From Tetrapyrgos nigripes (Eukaryota > Basidiomycota > Agaricomycetes > Agaricales > Campanellaceae): a DNA stretch of 64,000 nt. Positions 12,489 to 22,834 of this stretch are shown here, piece after piece (within the stretch, counting starts at the first letter, position 1; each line of letters opens with the position of its first letter). Where the stretch lies: the NCBI GenBank assembly GCA_013368315.1, contig JAACJM010000060.1:186001-250000 (forward strand). Direction: 5' to 3'. A model generated the notes under the pieces. That model ran no database searches. It saw only the letters and a program-made list of their open reading frames with translations, and was not told the DNA's origin. The translations under genes were made by a program, and so were the position numbers.

Positions 12489-15160
12489 ATGAGTGACTGG
12501 CGAGACGCGTCGGTGCAACGACGAGTACCGACTATCGACGACCTCCGGGTCAAAGTATGCTTCATCTGTCGTGAAGAGGAGGAGAACACCTCTACATCAT
12601 CCCAAGGAACCTCACCTTCCAGCATTTGGACCCACCCTTGCAAATGCACCCTCATCGCACACGAATCCTGTCTACTCTCCTGGATCAAATCTGCTCAGAC
12701 TTCTTCAAAACAAGACGCTCTCAAATGCCCTCAATGTCAAACTCATTACGAGTTTGACACAGATCTCGATTCCATATCGTTGTCTTTGCCTTTACCACCT
12801 GGATTCAACAAATCCCTTGGAAAAGCTACAGGCAAAACATTCCATTTCATAGGCAAGACATTTGAGCAGTGCAACAATCTCGTTGGGTATGGGCAAAAAG
12901 CTCTTGTTTGGATGGCACCCGCCACTGTGGTCGGCGCAAGTTTTAATTGGGCATTGATTAGATACGGGCTTTGGGCTGGAAAGACGTTTTGGGGAGAAGT
13001 GTAAGTGGTACACGCTGCGCTTTCTTCTTTCCTTTCCATCTGTTTAGTTGCTAGAAATTTTGTATCTCTTTCTGACGACTACTAGTATCTACAACATACT
13101 AAACCCCTACTTCTAGATCATTTGCTACTCTCCTCCCACCACAAAATCAACGCTCGCCCTGGATAACCTATTTCAACCTCTCCCTCATCCCTCTCACTCT
13201 CGTCTTCACCCAATCTCTCTCCTCCCCTCTCCTACTCGAATGGCCCAACCTCCAAACTCCCCGATTCATGTTCCCAAGTACAGAAACAGGACCTTGGTAC
13301 TGGTATGGGCCTGGCCTGATTTCGTCGGGCGCGGGGTATAGCGGCTACATAACCTACCTTCTTGGCCCAAATTGGCGCTGGAGAGGATGGGCACCGTCTC
13401 TTGCTCAGTTGTTGAGGCAAGCGAGTGTTAGCGCGGGGCAGTTGTATCAGGATCAAGACTCTTCTTCGTGTGAATCATTGTCGTCGCCGCCTTCGTCATC
13501 ACCGTTGTCGTCGTTTGCCTGGCCGCCCTCGCCCTTTATCGTAGGCATTGTCTTCGTCCCTGCCATTCGATACGTCTATGTCCGTCTCAGAAGAAGGGTG
13601 TTAAAGTGGGTCCTGGGACTCGGGCCTAGAGCCGATCCTAAGACTCAGAAGGAGGCGAAAAGGATTTTACGTTCTGTGGGGTCCTATCGTTTCGAAAAGA
13701 AAAAGAAGAATTTACGTGGGGTTGGGCAAGAACCTGGGCGTGGACAAAACAGACAAGAACGACGACGAGGACAAGATGATGGATTTTTTTTGCTGATGTG
13801 GGTGGGTAGGCTTGTGGATAGGCTCGCGGATTATTTGGAGCCGGGAGCTATTGAGCGTGAGCGTGAGCGTGCTGAGGCAGCGTTGGCCGCTAATGCTAAT
13901 GCTAACGCTGATGACAATGATGGGGCTGGTGCTGAAGACGGTGCACCTAACGCCAACGCGGACAAAGACAAACCCGACGCCAACAAAAAAGAAGATCTGG
14001 ATCTGGATTTGAAACTACCCAAACGAATCGACGACGAAGGACGTCCGCTGGTTCTTGTCAATGTTAGGCACTGGGAGGAGGGGATTGTTCCTAATGCTAA
14101 TCCCGATCTCAACGGTGTTCTTAACGTGAATGTGACTCTTAACCGACCAGCTGAGGCAGGTGTAGCAGGTGTCGCGGCAGAGGCTCAGGGTGCCGGTGTA
14201 CAGGGTGACGGTGACGGTGAAGGTGCAGGACGAGGAGTAGACCGTGAAGAAGAGGAAGGTGTCGGCATTGGACACAGGATTCAAAGGCTCCGAGGCTTGT
14301 TAAACTTCAACATGAATATGGTGTTCCAGTTGATTGGTGTTGCTATAGACGAGGTCGATGAGTTTGGTGGTGACGATGAGGATGAGGTAAACGACGACAA
14401 CGACGGTGACGACGAAGGAGTTCGAGAACAAGGACCAGAAAGAAACCAGGCCCAAGACCAAAACCCGAATCAGAACCAAGGGCCAGTCGACCACGACCCA
14501 AATACCATAATAACCGTGGTCACCATCCGCACCTCACGTATCGGTCTTCGGCTTGCTTATCCGCTACTCATACCCGTCATAGCGAGAGTAATGGGAGATT
14601 TGTTGTTGAAATTTGCGACTGATGCGAGAGTGCGAGAGTTTAGGATTATGCAGGTCTTTAGAGGGTTTCTTGGCGTGCGTACGCCTGCACATGTGGGTTT
14701 GGGTTTGGGTTTGGGGACTGGGACTGGGACTGGGGGTGTAGGGTTGAGCACAGATCCAACGTTCAATGCAATGTTGAAAGTGTTGTGGGGAGGAGGACAA
14801 GCCTGGCAAGCATTCAATCGGGACCCGGTGTGGTGGAGGAATTTGCTAGGGTATGGGGTTTGGGTTGTGGTGAGTATTTTTGGGTCTCATTCTCTTGTTT
14901 TGTCGTTTCACTCTTCGTGTTTTCGTTTCGGTTTTGGCTCGGTGTTCTTGTTGCACGACTTCATCGTTTTTGGTCGACGGCTTACGTCTTTTTTTATCTG
15001 CCTCGTGTCCATGACATTGATTGTTATCCAGGCTAAAGATGTAGTGACGCTTCTACATCTATATACTCTACGAAAAGAATTCGAGTCGAGGAGGGTAAAG
15101 AACAACAATAGCCTGAGAGGCTTCAATGGGTTTGAAAGGGTGGAGATAAGTCAATCTTGA
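12489..15160 (+). CDS. RING-CH (MARCH-type) membrane E3 ubiquitin ligase candidate
   Basis: Exons 12489-13000, 13117-14869 and 15032-15160 give 797 aa. Residues about 23-85 hold a RING-variant zinc finger: CFIC, then HPCKC, HESC and CPQC with the C4HC3 spacing of the MARCH/Ssm4 class, which ubiquitinates membrane substrates. Hydrophobic segments follow (around WMAPATVVGASFNWALI, ITYFNLSLIPLTLVF, FIVGIVFVPAIRYV), then a long charged cytosolic insert rich in Ala-Asn, acidic and Gln-Asn runs, then further hydrophobic segments near IGLRLAYPLLIPVIARVMG. The second intron has a GTGAGT donor, is a multiple of three (162 bp) and has no stop, so retention would keep the frame; I favour splicing because its translation is Phe/Ser-rich and unlike the flanks. 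ATG at 12489 is the first in frame before the RING. Substrates are unknown. Confidence 0.82.
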
Positions 15161-15696
15161 GCAACGCGCTATATGTTCAATTCGCTCATCTAGGGCCTTC
15201 AGAGCTGCGTGCCATACTCCAAGTTTTCGTGTTTTCGTGTACAGTCAACCTCACCTCGCCTCGATATGTCGAGTAATACATACGTCTTTCTTGCTTCCAG
15301 TACGTATAGCTGGACATCTCTGTCTCCCATCCGTCACCGGCATGCCTCCAAAGTTTCTGCTGGATCAGACTCGTTAATTTCCATCGTGCAGAGGCTTTTT
15401 CGCCGCAGCTTGGACGATGACTTCTTTCTTTTTCCAGAATAGGGTTTCATCAATCGATCAGGCCAAGGCTTTCGTTATAGTATTGTGATGCTTCCTGTGA
15501 TCACCTGGTGAAGATGCTAGTTATCTCCACAGTTGTCCTCATGCCCGTCAAATGCCTTAACGTTGGGTAGGAACGATGCAATGACTTTACTTCATGTTTT
15601 TAATTCATGTTTTCTGCGCAAATGTTCAAAAAGGCTGGACGAGACTGACTTTCTACCACATCATACTTCAATCGTCTATCACCTCCTCCCAATACC
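15161..15696. other. Intergenic stretch, nothing recognised
   Basis: Holds the 3' flank of the RING-CH gene and the upstream region of small gene A. No supported reading frame or repeat was found. Confidence 0.4.
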
Positions 15697-16345
15697 ATGT
15701 CTTCTTTCAACCTGGAATCTGTTGTAGAGCAATCACGGACTCAGACAAGGCATATAACGACTCTAGTCAAGGTACACTGCAAAGCTCGAAGTTTTGATCA
15801 GCATCTAATGCACTTCGTGTCGTTAGGAAGCCACGAGAAATCATGCCGACCTCGAAGAATTGGCAAAGACAGCAGAAGAACAGGCAGTGTATCTGAATGA
15901 ACGATACAAATGCAGACGACGAATTATCAACGAACTTTCACATCATGTCGTAGACGTACTAGTGACAGACTTTAAAAGGCGAGTCCTTTATCACCTAGCC
16001 ATTTTCACTACGTATTCCTGATGTCCTGCATATAATAGTCTCCTGGTTGAAGCAGCTTCCATCGTTGCAGCGCACAATGCTCGATACGCGATCATTGGGT
16101 ACCTGCAGGGAGACTATAAGGGAATTAGGCAGCACTCTGAAAGATTGAAAAAATGGCGGCAGGACACTGACGCGTTATTGAAAGATGCACAACAAGAATG
16201 GTCACAGCGTCGTAATGGCAGAGCTAACATAGAAGTGCGTGACACTTCCTTCAATCAAGTTGCGGGGAACCAGTATAACCGCCGTCGGGATGAAACTGCC
16301 TGTGGTTGGAATGTCAGTGGAGGGAGGATTACGAACAATTTTTAG
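15697..16345 (+). CDS. Small helical protein with Asn/Gly C-terminal motif (family member A)
   Basis: Exons 15697-15771, 15827-15978 and 16039-16345 give 177 aa. The family is not recognised. Residues 1-130 look entirely helical and amphipathic, including an LEELAKTAEEQ segment, an LLVEAASIVAAHNARYAIIG segment and a charged helix KKWRQDTDALLKDAQQEW. The C-terminal 40 residues change character: Asn-, Gly- and Arg-rich, with SFNQVAGNQYN, then GWNVSGGRITNNF at the very end. The first intron is phase 0 after Lys25. The second has the rare donor GC (AG|GCGAGT) and phase 2; B and C have phase-2 introns at the matching position. No signal peptide or membrane segment is visible. Gene B lies tail-to-tail 566 bp away. 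Function unknown; see findings for the comparison with amyloid-signalled effectors. Confidence 0.68.
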
Positions 16346-16911
16346 CATTATCATTCTATATCGTCTTATCGAGATCACTTCATGGGCACAACTTCCTGTC
16401 ATGTCGATACGTTATCCACTATAGCTCTGGGTATGTATTAGTGATCTGTCCTGGTCCTTTGAGCTTTGAGTTTGAGTGATTATGATTAATTCACGGATGT
16501 ACTCCTCATTATACCTAAAGTAGCTGCGAAAATTGATGCTCCGGGCTGGTTTCTGGCTTATCTCTTGCTTCGGGATGGGTCCCGACACATGAGAGTAGAC
16601 CCCTACACCACTTTTCTAGCAACGCACAGGCTGCGTTGAAGGAGAGTGAAGCAAAAGATTGTGACCCGGCAGCCCGGCACCCTGCATCAAATTTCGCAGC
16701 TACTGTATGTACTACTATAATAAACAACTCAATGTGCTACCATCGCAATTTGTCACATTGAGGTATTAATGTGAGGCAGGAGAGAGAAGCACCTGTACAG
16801 CTGACGCAAGTTTAGGCAGAGTGTAAGATATTGAAGGAGACATCGATGGCATGACAGCGACGTAGTCAGAATGGACTGCTTCGAAAAATTTTACAACCGA
16901 GTGCTCAGCTA
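16346..16911. other. Gap between convergent genes A and B
   Basis: This 566-bp stretch lies between the stop codons of genes A (+) and B (-) and should contain both 3' ends. No reading frame with support was found. Confidence 0.4.
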
Positions 16912-17546
16912 TCAGAAATTATTGAGACAAAAAGTGTTTCCATTTTGATGGAACTGCCAGTTGGTAGCGACGTGCGCTCCGTTGTAACGGTGGTCCTCTG
17001 AAAATCTCTGGCGCTGAAGAAAGAAAACAAATCATTGGCCAACAATTCAACGTGAAAAGAATAGAAAATTAAAAACACTCACTGATGACTGTTGCAGACA
17101 TTCTTGTAAGATTTCCATGATATGATCCTCTATTCTCTTCCTCATCCGGAGTACCTCGCGGGAGTCTTGCAGGAGAATTCCGAAGATTCTGTAACGAGAA
17201 TTGTGGCAACCAGCTACATCATCAGCCTCGGTCAGATCACTGGTGCAACCGTGCATCAGCGCGAGTCCATGGGCCTCAAGCAAGACACTGACCGTTTCAG
17301 ACGATACAGGTGTCTCTGGGCTAAATCCTTGTTATTTACGTATAGCTGAGAAAAATATTGGACGCCTTCGTCTGCGGTGTCGGCCAAATCTTGAAGACTA
17401 TCCCTGTTTCGTACTGCAGCCTGTTCACGGGAGTTTAACACGACTGCATCCAATCAAACAAACTTGTAACGCACCTTAGCTTTGATTCGTAGTCTCGATA
17501 CACTGTTCTCCAGCGGTTGTAGGTTAGGAAGACTCTGAGAGGCCAT
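16912..17546 (-). CDS. Small helical protein with Asn/Gly C-terminal motif (family member B)
   Basis: Minus-strand exons 17546-17475, 17420-17293, 17239-17083 and 17013-16912 give 152 aa. It aligns with gene A: AAVRN against EATRN directly after a phase-0 intron, LQDLADTADE against LEELAKTAEE, and DLTEADDVAGCHNSRYRIFG against LLVEAASIVAAHNARYAIIG with no gap after a phase-2 intron. The second intron (17240-17292) has donor GTCAGT and a good branch site, and removing it is what restores the family alignment. The body is helical. The last exon encodes an Asn/His-rich tail with NGAHVATNWQFHQNGN and ends in NNF, like gene A. A small TA-flanked transposon begins 46 bp upstream of the start codon. 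Function unknown. Confidence 0.62.
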
Positions 17547-17591
17547 TGCGTAGATGGGAAATCATGATCCCCAGAGAGAATATTATATATA

Positions 17592-18311
17592 CAGGATACT
17601 CCCTCTTAACACATACCTCTCGTAACACTACCTATACATCACTTCTGTGATCGTCATATTGTCTGTCTACGAGAGACTAGTATCCATCAGTATTTTGACA
17701 ACTTACTGGTTTTGACTGGTTTTGACTGGTACCAGCCAAAACCAGTCAAAACCAGCTAACCATTTACCAGCAAACCAACCGAAAATTTTTGCGACCAGTG
17801 AAATACTCACAATGAGTATGGTAAGTGAGAACCACATTGCGAATGGTGCCCTATTTGTCTTGGCATCGCTTAATACATCACCGACATTGTCCCTGATGTC
17901 GATCAACGACCGGTAATGATTGCCGTCGTTGCCAGGGACGATGATTGGGACCTATCCGACGCTTTCCCGTCGCAGCACCGACGCTCCCGACGCATTGAAC
18001 CTGGAGTTGTCAAAATGCTCACCATACATCCTGGACTCTCTATTAAGCTTATGGTAACTATATTTAATTTTTAAACCACGTAGCACTTAGTTATAAATCT
18101 GACCTGCTGAACTAGTAGTAAAAACCAGTAACCAGTATCTTGTCAAAACACTGATGGACTCGTAACACGTACACCCTCATAACATATACATTTTGGGACA
18201 ACAAAAACCCACTTCCCCTGTCAGAATCATCCCCTTTCGTAGCACATAATCTCCCATAGCACATAGCATTTGGCCGTTACCGAGGGGTATGTGTTAAGAG
18301 GGAGTGTACTG
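17592..18311. mobile_element. TA-flanked miniature element with CAG...CTG ends (pogo-like)
   Basis: The ends are long inverted repeats sharing CTCCCTCTTAACACATACC. The left end starts CAGGATACT at 17592; the right end finishes AGTGTACTG at 18311. A TA dinucleotide flanks each end (17590-17591 and 18312-18313). TA duplication and CAG...CTG termini fit the Tc1/mariner superfamily, pogo branch. The 720 bp encode no transposase. A second inverted pair lies inside (CAGTATTTTGACAA near 17691 against TTGTCAAAACACTG near 18140), so either the terminal repeats are very long or one element is nested in another. A small palindromic array of TTTTGACTGG words lies at 17705-17757. Confidence 0.8.
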
Positions 18312-20180
18312 TACGTCCATCGTAGCCAAAATCGTAGCCACGAGCCCATGTAGTTTAATATTAGGTAATCGGCCGACGTCAGGGAAACGGCTCCTAAACA
18401 TAGCCTTAGGATGCTTCGCGGGAGAAAATTACGAAGGGGTATGTTTTGGATGCGTTGACTTCTATTCGTTTCCAGGGCTGACACTTCCATGTGGCAATAG
18501 ACACCTCTTTCATCTGGAAAGCAACTTCAAAAACTTGCCATTGCTCGAATCCATGGGCAGGATAGCAGCCTGGATGGGATAATCTTACGAGAGGACTATA
18601 TCACTGCGGGTAATGGCATCTTCTGTGACTGAGAAAAGTGGATAAAAGAGGAGATAAGTGAAACAATTGAGTTACTGAATTGCCTCGTTTTTCTCATTCT
18701 TTTCATCCGCATCCGTCTTTTCGGGGTTGTCGCTGCGGTCCTGGTTGTCGCGCGGACGCTCATCAAAGGGTTCCACCTCAAGAGGTGACAGATCCTGGAT
18801 CGCGCGATCGGGCACTTTTCGTCCTCAACACGTGATGTTCCCACGACCCAAAAAGGCAAACTTTGGTGGCCACGGCGACTCGTTCCATTGTTCTTTGCTT
18901 TTGTTCACATGGTTTTGGCCGCTGGTTGAAGTCGTGACCATCATTTGACTACAGTGGCCTCAGATCCATGGTGAGGCAAAGTCAACCTGATATACGAGCT
19001 CTTAAATACCATTGAATAGCATCAAAACTATACATTTGGGCATGCTAAGGGAGTATACACTGTAAACCCAGTATACAGACCTTGAAAAGACATGCTGAAC
19101 GCGTCCAAATGACACTAAACTACACTATCCTACCCTACCCTATGCAACTCATTAGGCCAAAATGGGCCTCAGACTGTCAAGAAGACAGACTACAGGCTTT
19201 ACCTATACCCACCTGTATTACCAATTCATTTCCTTTTATATTCTTATCCTATCTACAAGACCCAAATCCCTATCATACCGATACACTATTTAGACTTTGT
19301 AGTAGATCTACTTTTGAATCTTAACCGTTTACACTGTGCCTTCTAACACAGACCCTGGAAGAACCACAACATAGCCCTGAAAGATGAGCAAGTTAGCAGA
19401 AACAGACTACTGATGGCACACTCAAGAAGCAAACTGACCACGAAAAAGAGAGATGAGGGTAACAGATATTGCAAGACATAGAGAGAGAACTGAACAGACC
19501 TGGAACCAGGGGAAGGGAGGGTGCTTCTGAGTGGTGGTGGTGGTGAAAGAACAATCAACGAATGAGCAAATAAATCGGAAGGCTTTCAGACAGTCAACTG
19601 AAGCCCCCATTAGGACATCACGTGTTGAGGGCGGAAAGTTAAAACCTGTCAACTTCCAACAGTGCCCTGTACCTATGTGTTCTTCTCTTCCCCTTGTCCT
19701 GGATATGAACTTTCTTGGAATACTGATCTTGGTTCTCTATATTTGCCAGCCCAAGAACATGACTGGCCATTGACTGCAGAAAGAAATGCAGTGTTGACTG
19801 TGTTGTGTCATTGATCCACATTGCTGGAACCTAGCAAGGGATTTGGCTGTCAGGTCATGTGAAAATGTCAAGGTGCCTGATCCAGGATCTGTCACCTCTT
19901 GTCCCACCTTCCCAATTCCCTAACTCGGAGAGCCATTCCTGATTCTTACTCTGACCGGTATATATTATATAAAGCCAGAAGCAAACCTGGTTAGGTAGCT
20001 AAATCTTGACCAAGGGCAAATGATCAAATGCTGACTCTAGCATCTCATGGAAATAAGGACTGGCGAAAACAGGATCCAGAGGATAAATATGGTTCCAAAG
20101 CCTAAGAGAGTCGGATCTTTTGAAGTTGAACAATTGGATGTGGAATAGTGTGTTGATCCTTCACCTGGATGCTTAGTGTC
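18312..20180. other. Long stretch without recognised gene
   Basis: About 1.9 kb between the miniature element and the Copia element. Frames are short and overlapping on both strands and none shows splice-supported continuity or a known motif. Composition is mixed and includes simple-sequence patches near 18660-18730. I see nothing that can be named. Confidence 0.4.
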
Positions 20181-20185
20181 TGAAT

Positions 20186-20367
20186 TGTTGGAAATCATGA
20201 AGTGTAGAGTTCAATCCAGCATTGGAGAGAACCTTCTAGAGATATAGAATTTTGTAGAATTTTGTAGATACTCAGCACTGTAGTATATAAGACCTCTGCA
20301 GGAGGCTTCATAGTAATATAAGTTCATTCTTTCACTTCAGAGTCCCCTGTGCACCTGATTTACAATA
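20186..20367 (+). repeat. 5' LTR of the Copia element
   Basis: This 182-bp LTR contains a TATATAAG box at about 20284. It differs from the 3' LTR by only a few substitutions and a 3-bp indel near 20312, so insertion was fairly recent. It starts TGTTGGAAATC and ends TTTACAATA. Confidence 0.92.
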
Positions 20368-20473
20368 GGTTATGGGCCCCGCCTGCCTATAGACTCTGTC
20401 TGACATTGTACCTCTGCTCCTTCACGCCCTTCGCTCTTATTCGCTGCTCTTTGTCATTTCCCCATTTGTTATC

Positions 20474-21203
20474 ATGTCCGAACATTCCCATTCCATTTAT
20501 CACATTGACCCGCTTCAGGGTGCTGATGATTACTCTGTATGGAAAGTCAAGATGCTTGACATTTTGACTGACCTTGGTCTCGACCCCTACATGGAGAAAC
20601 CACGCCAATCTTTAACAACACCACCAAAGGTGATTATGATGCCAAAGATCACACCATCTGGCTTCATGTTGCCAATGGACCTCTGTCCATATTGCCAAGG
20701 CAAAGAAAGCCAAAGAGGCCTGGACCACACTAAAAAACCTCTATGAGGCAGCAGGCGCTATTGGTGTTGTCTCAACCCAATGGAATTTTTTCTGTGCCCA
20801 ATGTGACAATGGCGGCAACATTGTCGAGCATATCCAGACTATGCACAGCCATCAAGCTGAACTTGCCAAACTCGGCCATGCCATTTCTGCTTCGGACTTT
20901 TCCATTACCCTTCTCACGTCCCTTCCAAGATCGTGGAATGCTTTTATTGGCTCCATTGATTTATCATCATTCTCCGACGCTGCTGATCCCGACTCCAGCA
21001 AGATAATTGCTCGCATTCTCGAGGAAGATCGCTGTCTCCATGATCAGAGTGAACCTGGCAACCACGTTCTCACTGTCAAACCCCAAGGAAAGCTGAAATG
21101 CTACCTCTGTGACAAAATCGGACACTTGATCCAAGATTGCCCCAAAAAGAAAGCTTTCACTTGGTGGTGGGCAAATCGCGCTAGTGACACGGACACTTAC
21201 TAA
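20474..21203 (+). pseudogene. Copia gag polyprotein, frameshifted
   Basis: ATG at 20474 starts a typical Copia gag (IHHID-like start YHIDPLQGADDYSVWK, then an MLDIL segment). At least two frameshifts, near 20610 and 20720, move it to the frame of 20841-21203, which carries the UBN2-like core (ASDFSITLLTSLPRSWNAF) and one CCHC zinc knuckle, CYLCDKIGHLIQDC, near 21100-21141. It ends shortly after the knuckle, so no pol is fused to it. In an intact element gag binds and packages the RNA. Confidence 0.85.
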
Positions 21204-21588
21204 GCTTCCCATCAGAAAACCCCTATCCCAAACCCACAATGCTCAATAGCTTCTTCAATAGCTCATTAGAGGTCTTCAGCTCATCTTAGAAACATGTTTT
21301 TGGTATCTACAAACATTCCTTCAGAGAGGCTTCTGAAAATTTTGTTGAAGAACATTCATTTGTACTTGGTAGTAATAGCTAGATGACACAAATATATAGA
21401 TATCTCTCTGAATGGCTCTTCAGATACTCTCTGAGAATGATGCCTGAAAACATGGGCATCTAAAGTCAAGGACTGCAGAAGCTATTGAGCAAACAAGATG
21501 GAAACAGCCAAACTCACCAAAGTCGATTACATAATCAAGCTACGACGCGTTGGTATGCGTCTTTGTTGATCAATGAAGCCTGTCGAGG

Positions 21589-21894
21589 GTGGTAGGTGGT
21601 GACACACCATTGATTACATCCGTCACACAGATCCAGGAGAAGGGAATGACATGGATGAAGCTTGAGAATCAACTGGAGAAGCTTCGATGGATGTGGAAAG
21701 ACAAGATTTCTATTAAAAAGAAGTCCCATCTGCCAAACCTCCCCCACAAGCAAGACACTCTCGAAGAGGCTTTCAAGGCTCACCTCAAGTTAGTTGAGAA
21801 GTATGGCGACCCAAAAATGAGTGGTAATGGGTCAGTGGAGGTGATAGCTATTCAGGATGATTGGTATGAGGAGGAGGACGAGGAGATGGAGTAA
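21589..21894 (+). other. Unrecognised reading frame inside the Copia element
   Basis: About 100 codons with charged coiled-coil-like composition (LENQLEKLRWMWKDK) ending in an acidic run before TAA. It has no similarity I can see to Copia pol. It could be a captured segment or chance. The region up to the 3' LTR includes a GGAGGA repeat at 22010-22027 and no other frame. Confidence 0.3.
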
Positions 21895-22473
21895 TATACT
21901 ATCAAATTTTCATACTAATTTACTTACACCTGTTCAATACCCTAGTATATGTACATAGACTCTCCCCTGGGCATTTCCAAGGCCTATATAATTCCCATAA
22001 CCTTGAAGTGGAGGAGGAGGAGGAGGATTGTAACATGGAAGAGCAGGTCTTGGTCGCTTAAGCGTGGGATCAGCTTATAAAGCTGTCCGCGCCGCTGGCA
22101 GGAATTGCCCACCACCATTTCACTGCAAGTCTCGCATTCACCGACGATGACGTTTTCGAGCCCGCTTACGTGTTCTAATTCCCTTTTAAGGAATCTACGT
22201 CATTTACCGCTGTGCTTCACTTTGCCGTTGATTTTTTCTCGTCGTTTATCCCTAGCCTCGTGGATATGAGTTATCTGCCGGTAGTTTTTAGATCTGGGTG
22301 ATCCGTTATTGTGGATTGGTTCCACAGTTACTGTATAGAGATGGGTTCTCCTGCTGGAATAGGCAATAATGGGCCTTGATAGATTATTGGAGGATTTTTG
22401 TCAGATAAATTTTCCGTTGTACCTCTCATTCAGTACTTAGCTCTAGGGGGAGTAATGCGGGTTTGAGGGGGAG

Positions 22474-22652
22474 TGTTGGAAATCATGAAGTGTAGAGTTC
22501 AATCCAGCATTGGAGAGAACCTTCTAGAGATATAGAATTTTGTAGAATTTTGTAGATACTCAGCACTGTAGTATATAAGACCTCTGTAGGAGGCTTCATA
22601 ATATAAGTTCATTCTTTCACTTCAGAGTCCCCTGCGCACCTGATTTACAATA
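22474..22652 (+). repeat. 3' LTR of the Copia element
   Basis: This 179-bp LTR nearly matches the 5' LTR. It is preceded by a purine tract and followed by the target duplication TGAAT. Confidence 0.92.
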
Positions 22653-22834
22653 TGAATTCCTGGCTCATTTATGGCCACGAGCCACTATAAATGTCGCGGA
22701 AAACCGGTAAGTCTATTATATAGTGAGAGCGAAAGGTAGTACGTTGTACGTAGATTCATTGGCTTCCTCAAACAGACGCGTCTTCCCCTTTGTGAAGGCG
22801 CCTCCGAACAGTCTACCTGAGCTACAGGTGACCA

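Larger units (their letters stand above)
20186..22652 (+). mobile_element. Internally deleted Copia (Ty1) LTR retrotransposon, gag only
   Basis: Two near-identical LTRs, 20186-20367 and 22474-22652, start TGTTGG and end ACAATA. The element is flanked by a perfect 5-bp duplication TGAAT (20181-20185 and 22653-22657). Directly after the 5' LTR, GGTTATGGGCCC at 20368-20379 resembles the complement of the initiator tRNA-Met anticodon arm, as in half-tRNA priming by copia-like elements. A purine tract (GAGGGGGAG) precedes the 3' LTR. Only a gag-like region is present. Protease, integrase and reverse transcriptase are absent, and an unrelated segment fills part of the interior, so the copy would need help to move. 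Confidence 0.93.

Noticed and set aside
17705..17757. Tandem TTTTGACTGG words as a CRISPR-like array
   Set aside because: Units are directly adjacent or inverted with no unique spacers; it lies inside a DNA transposon of a eukaryote.
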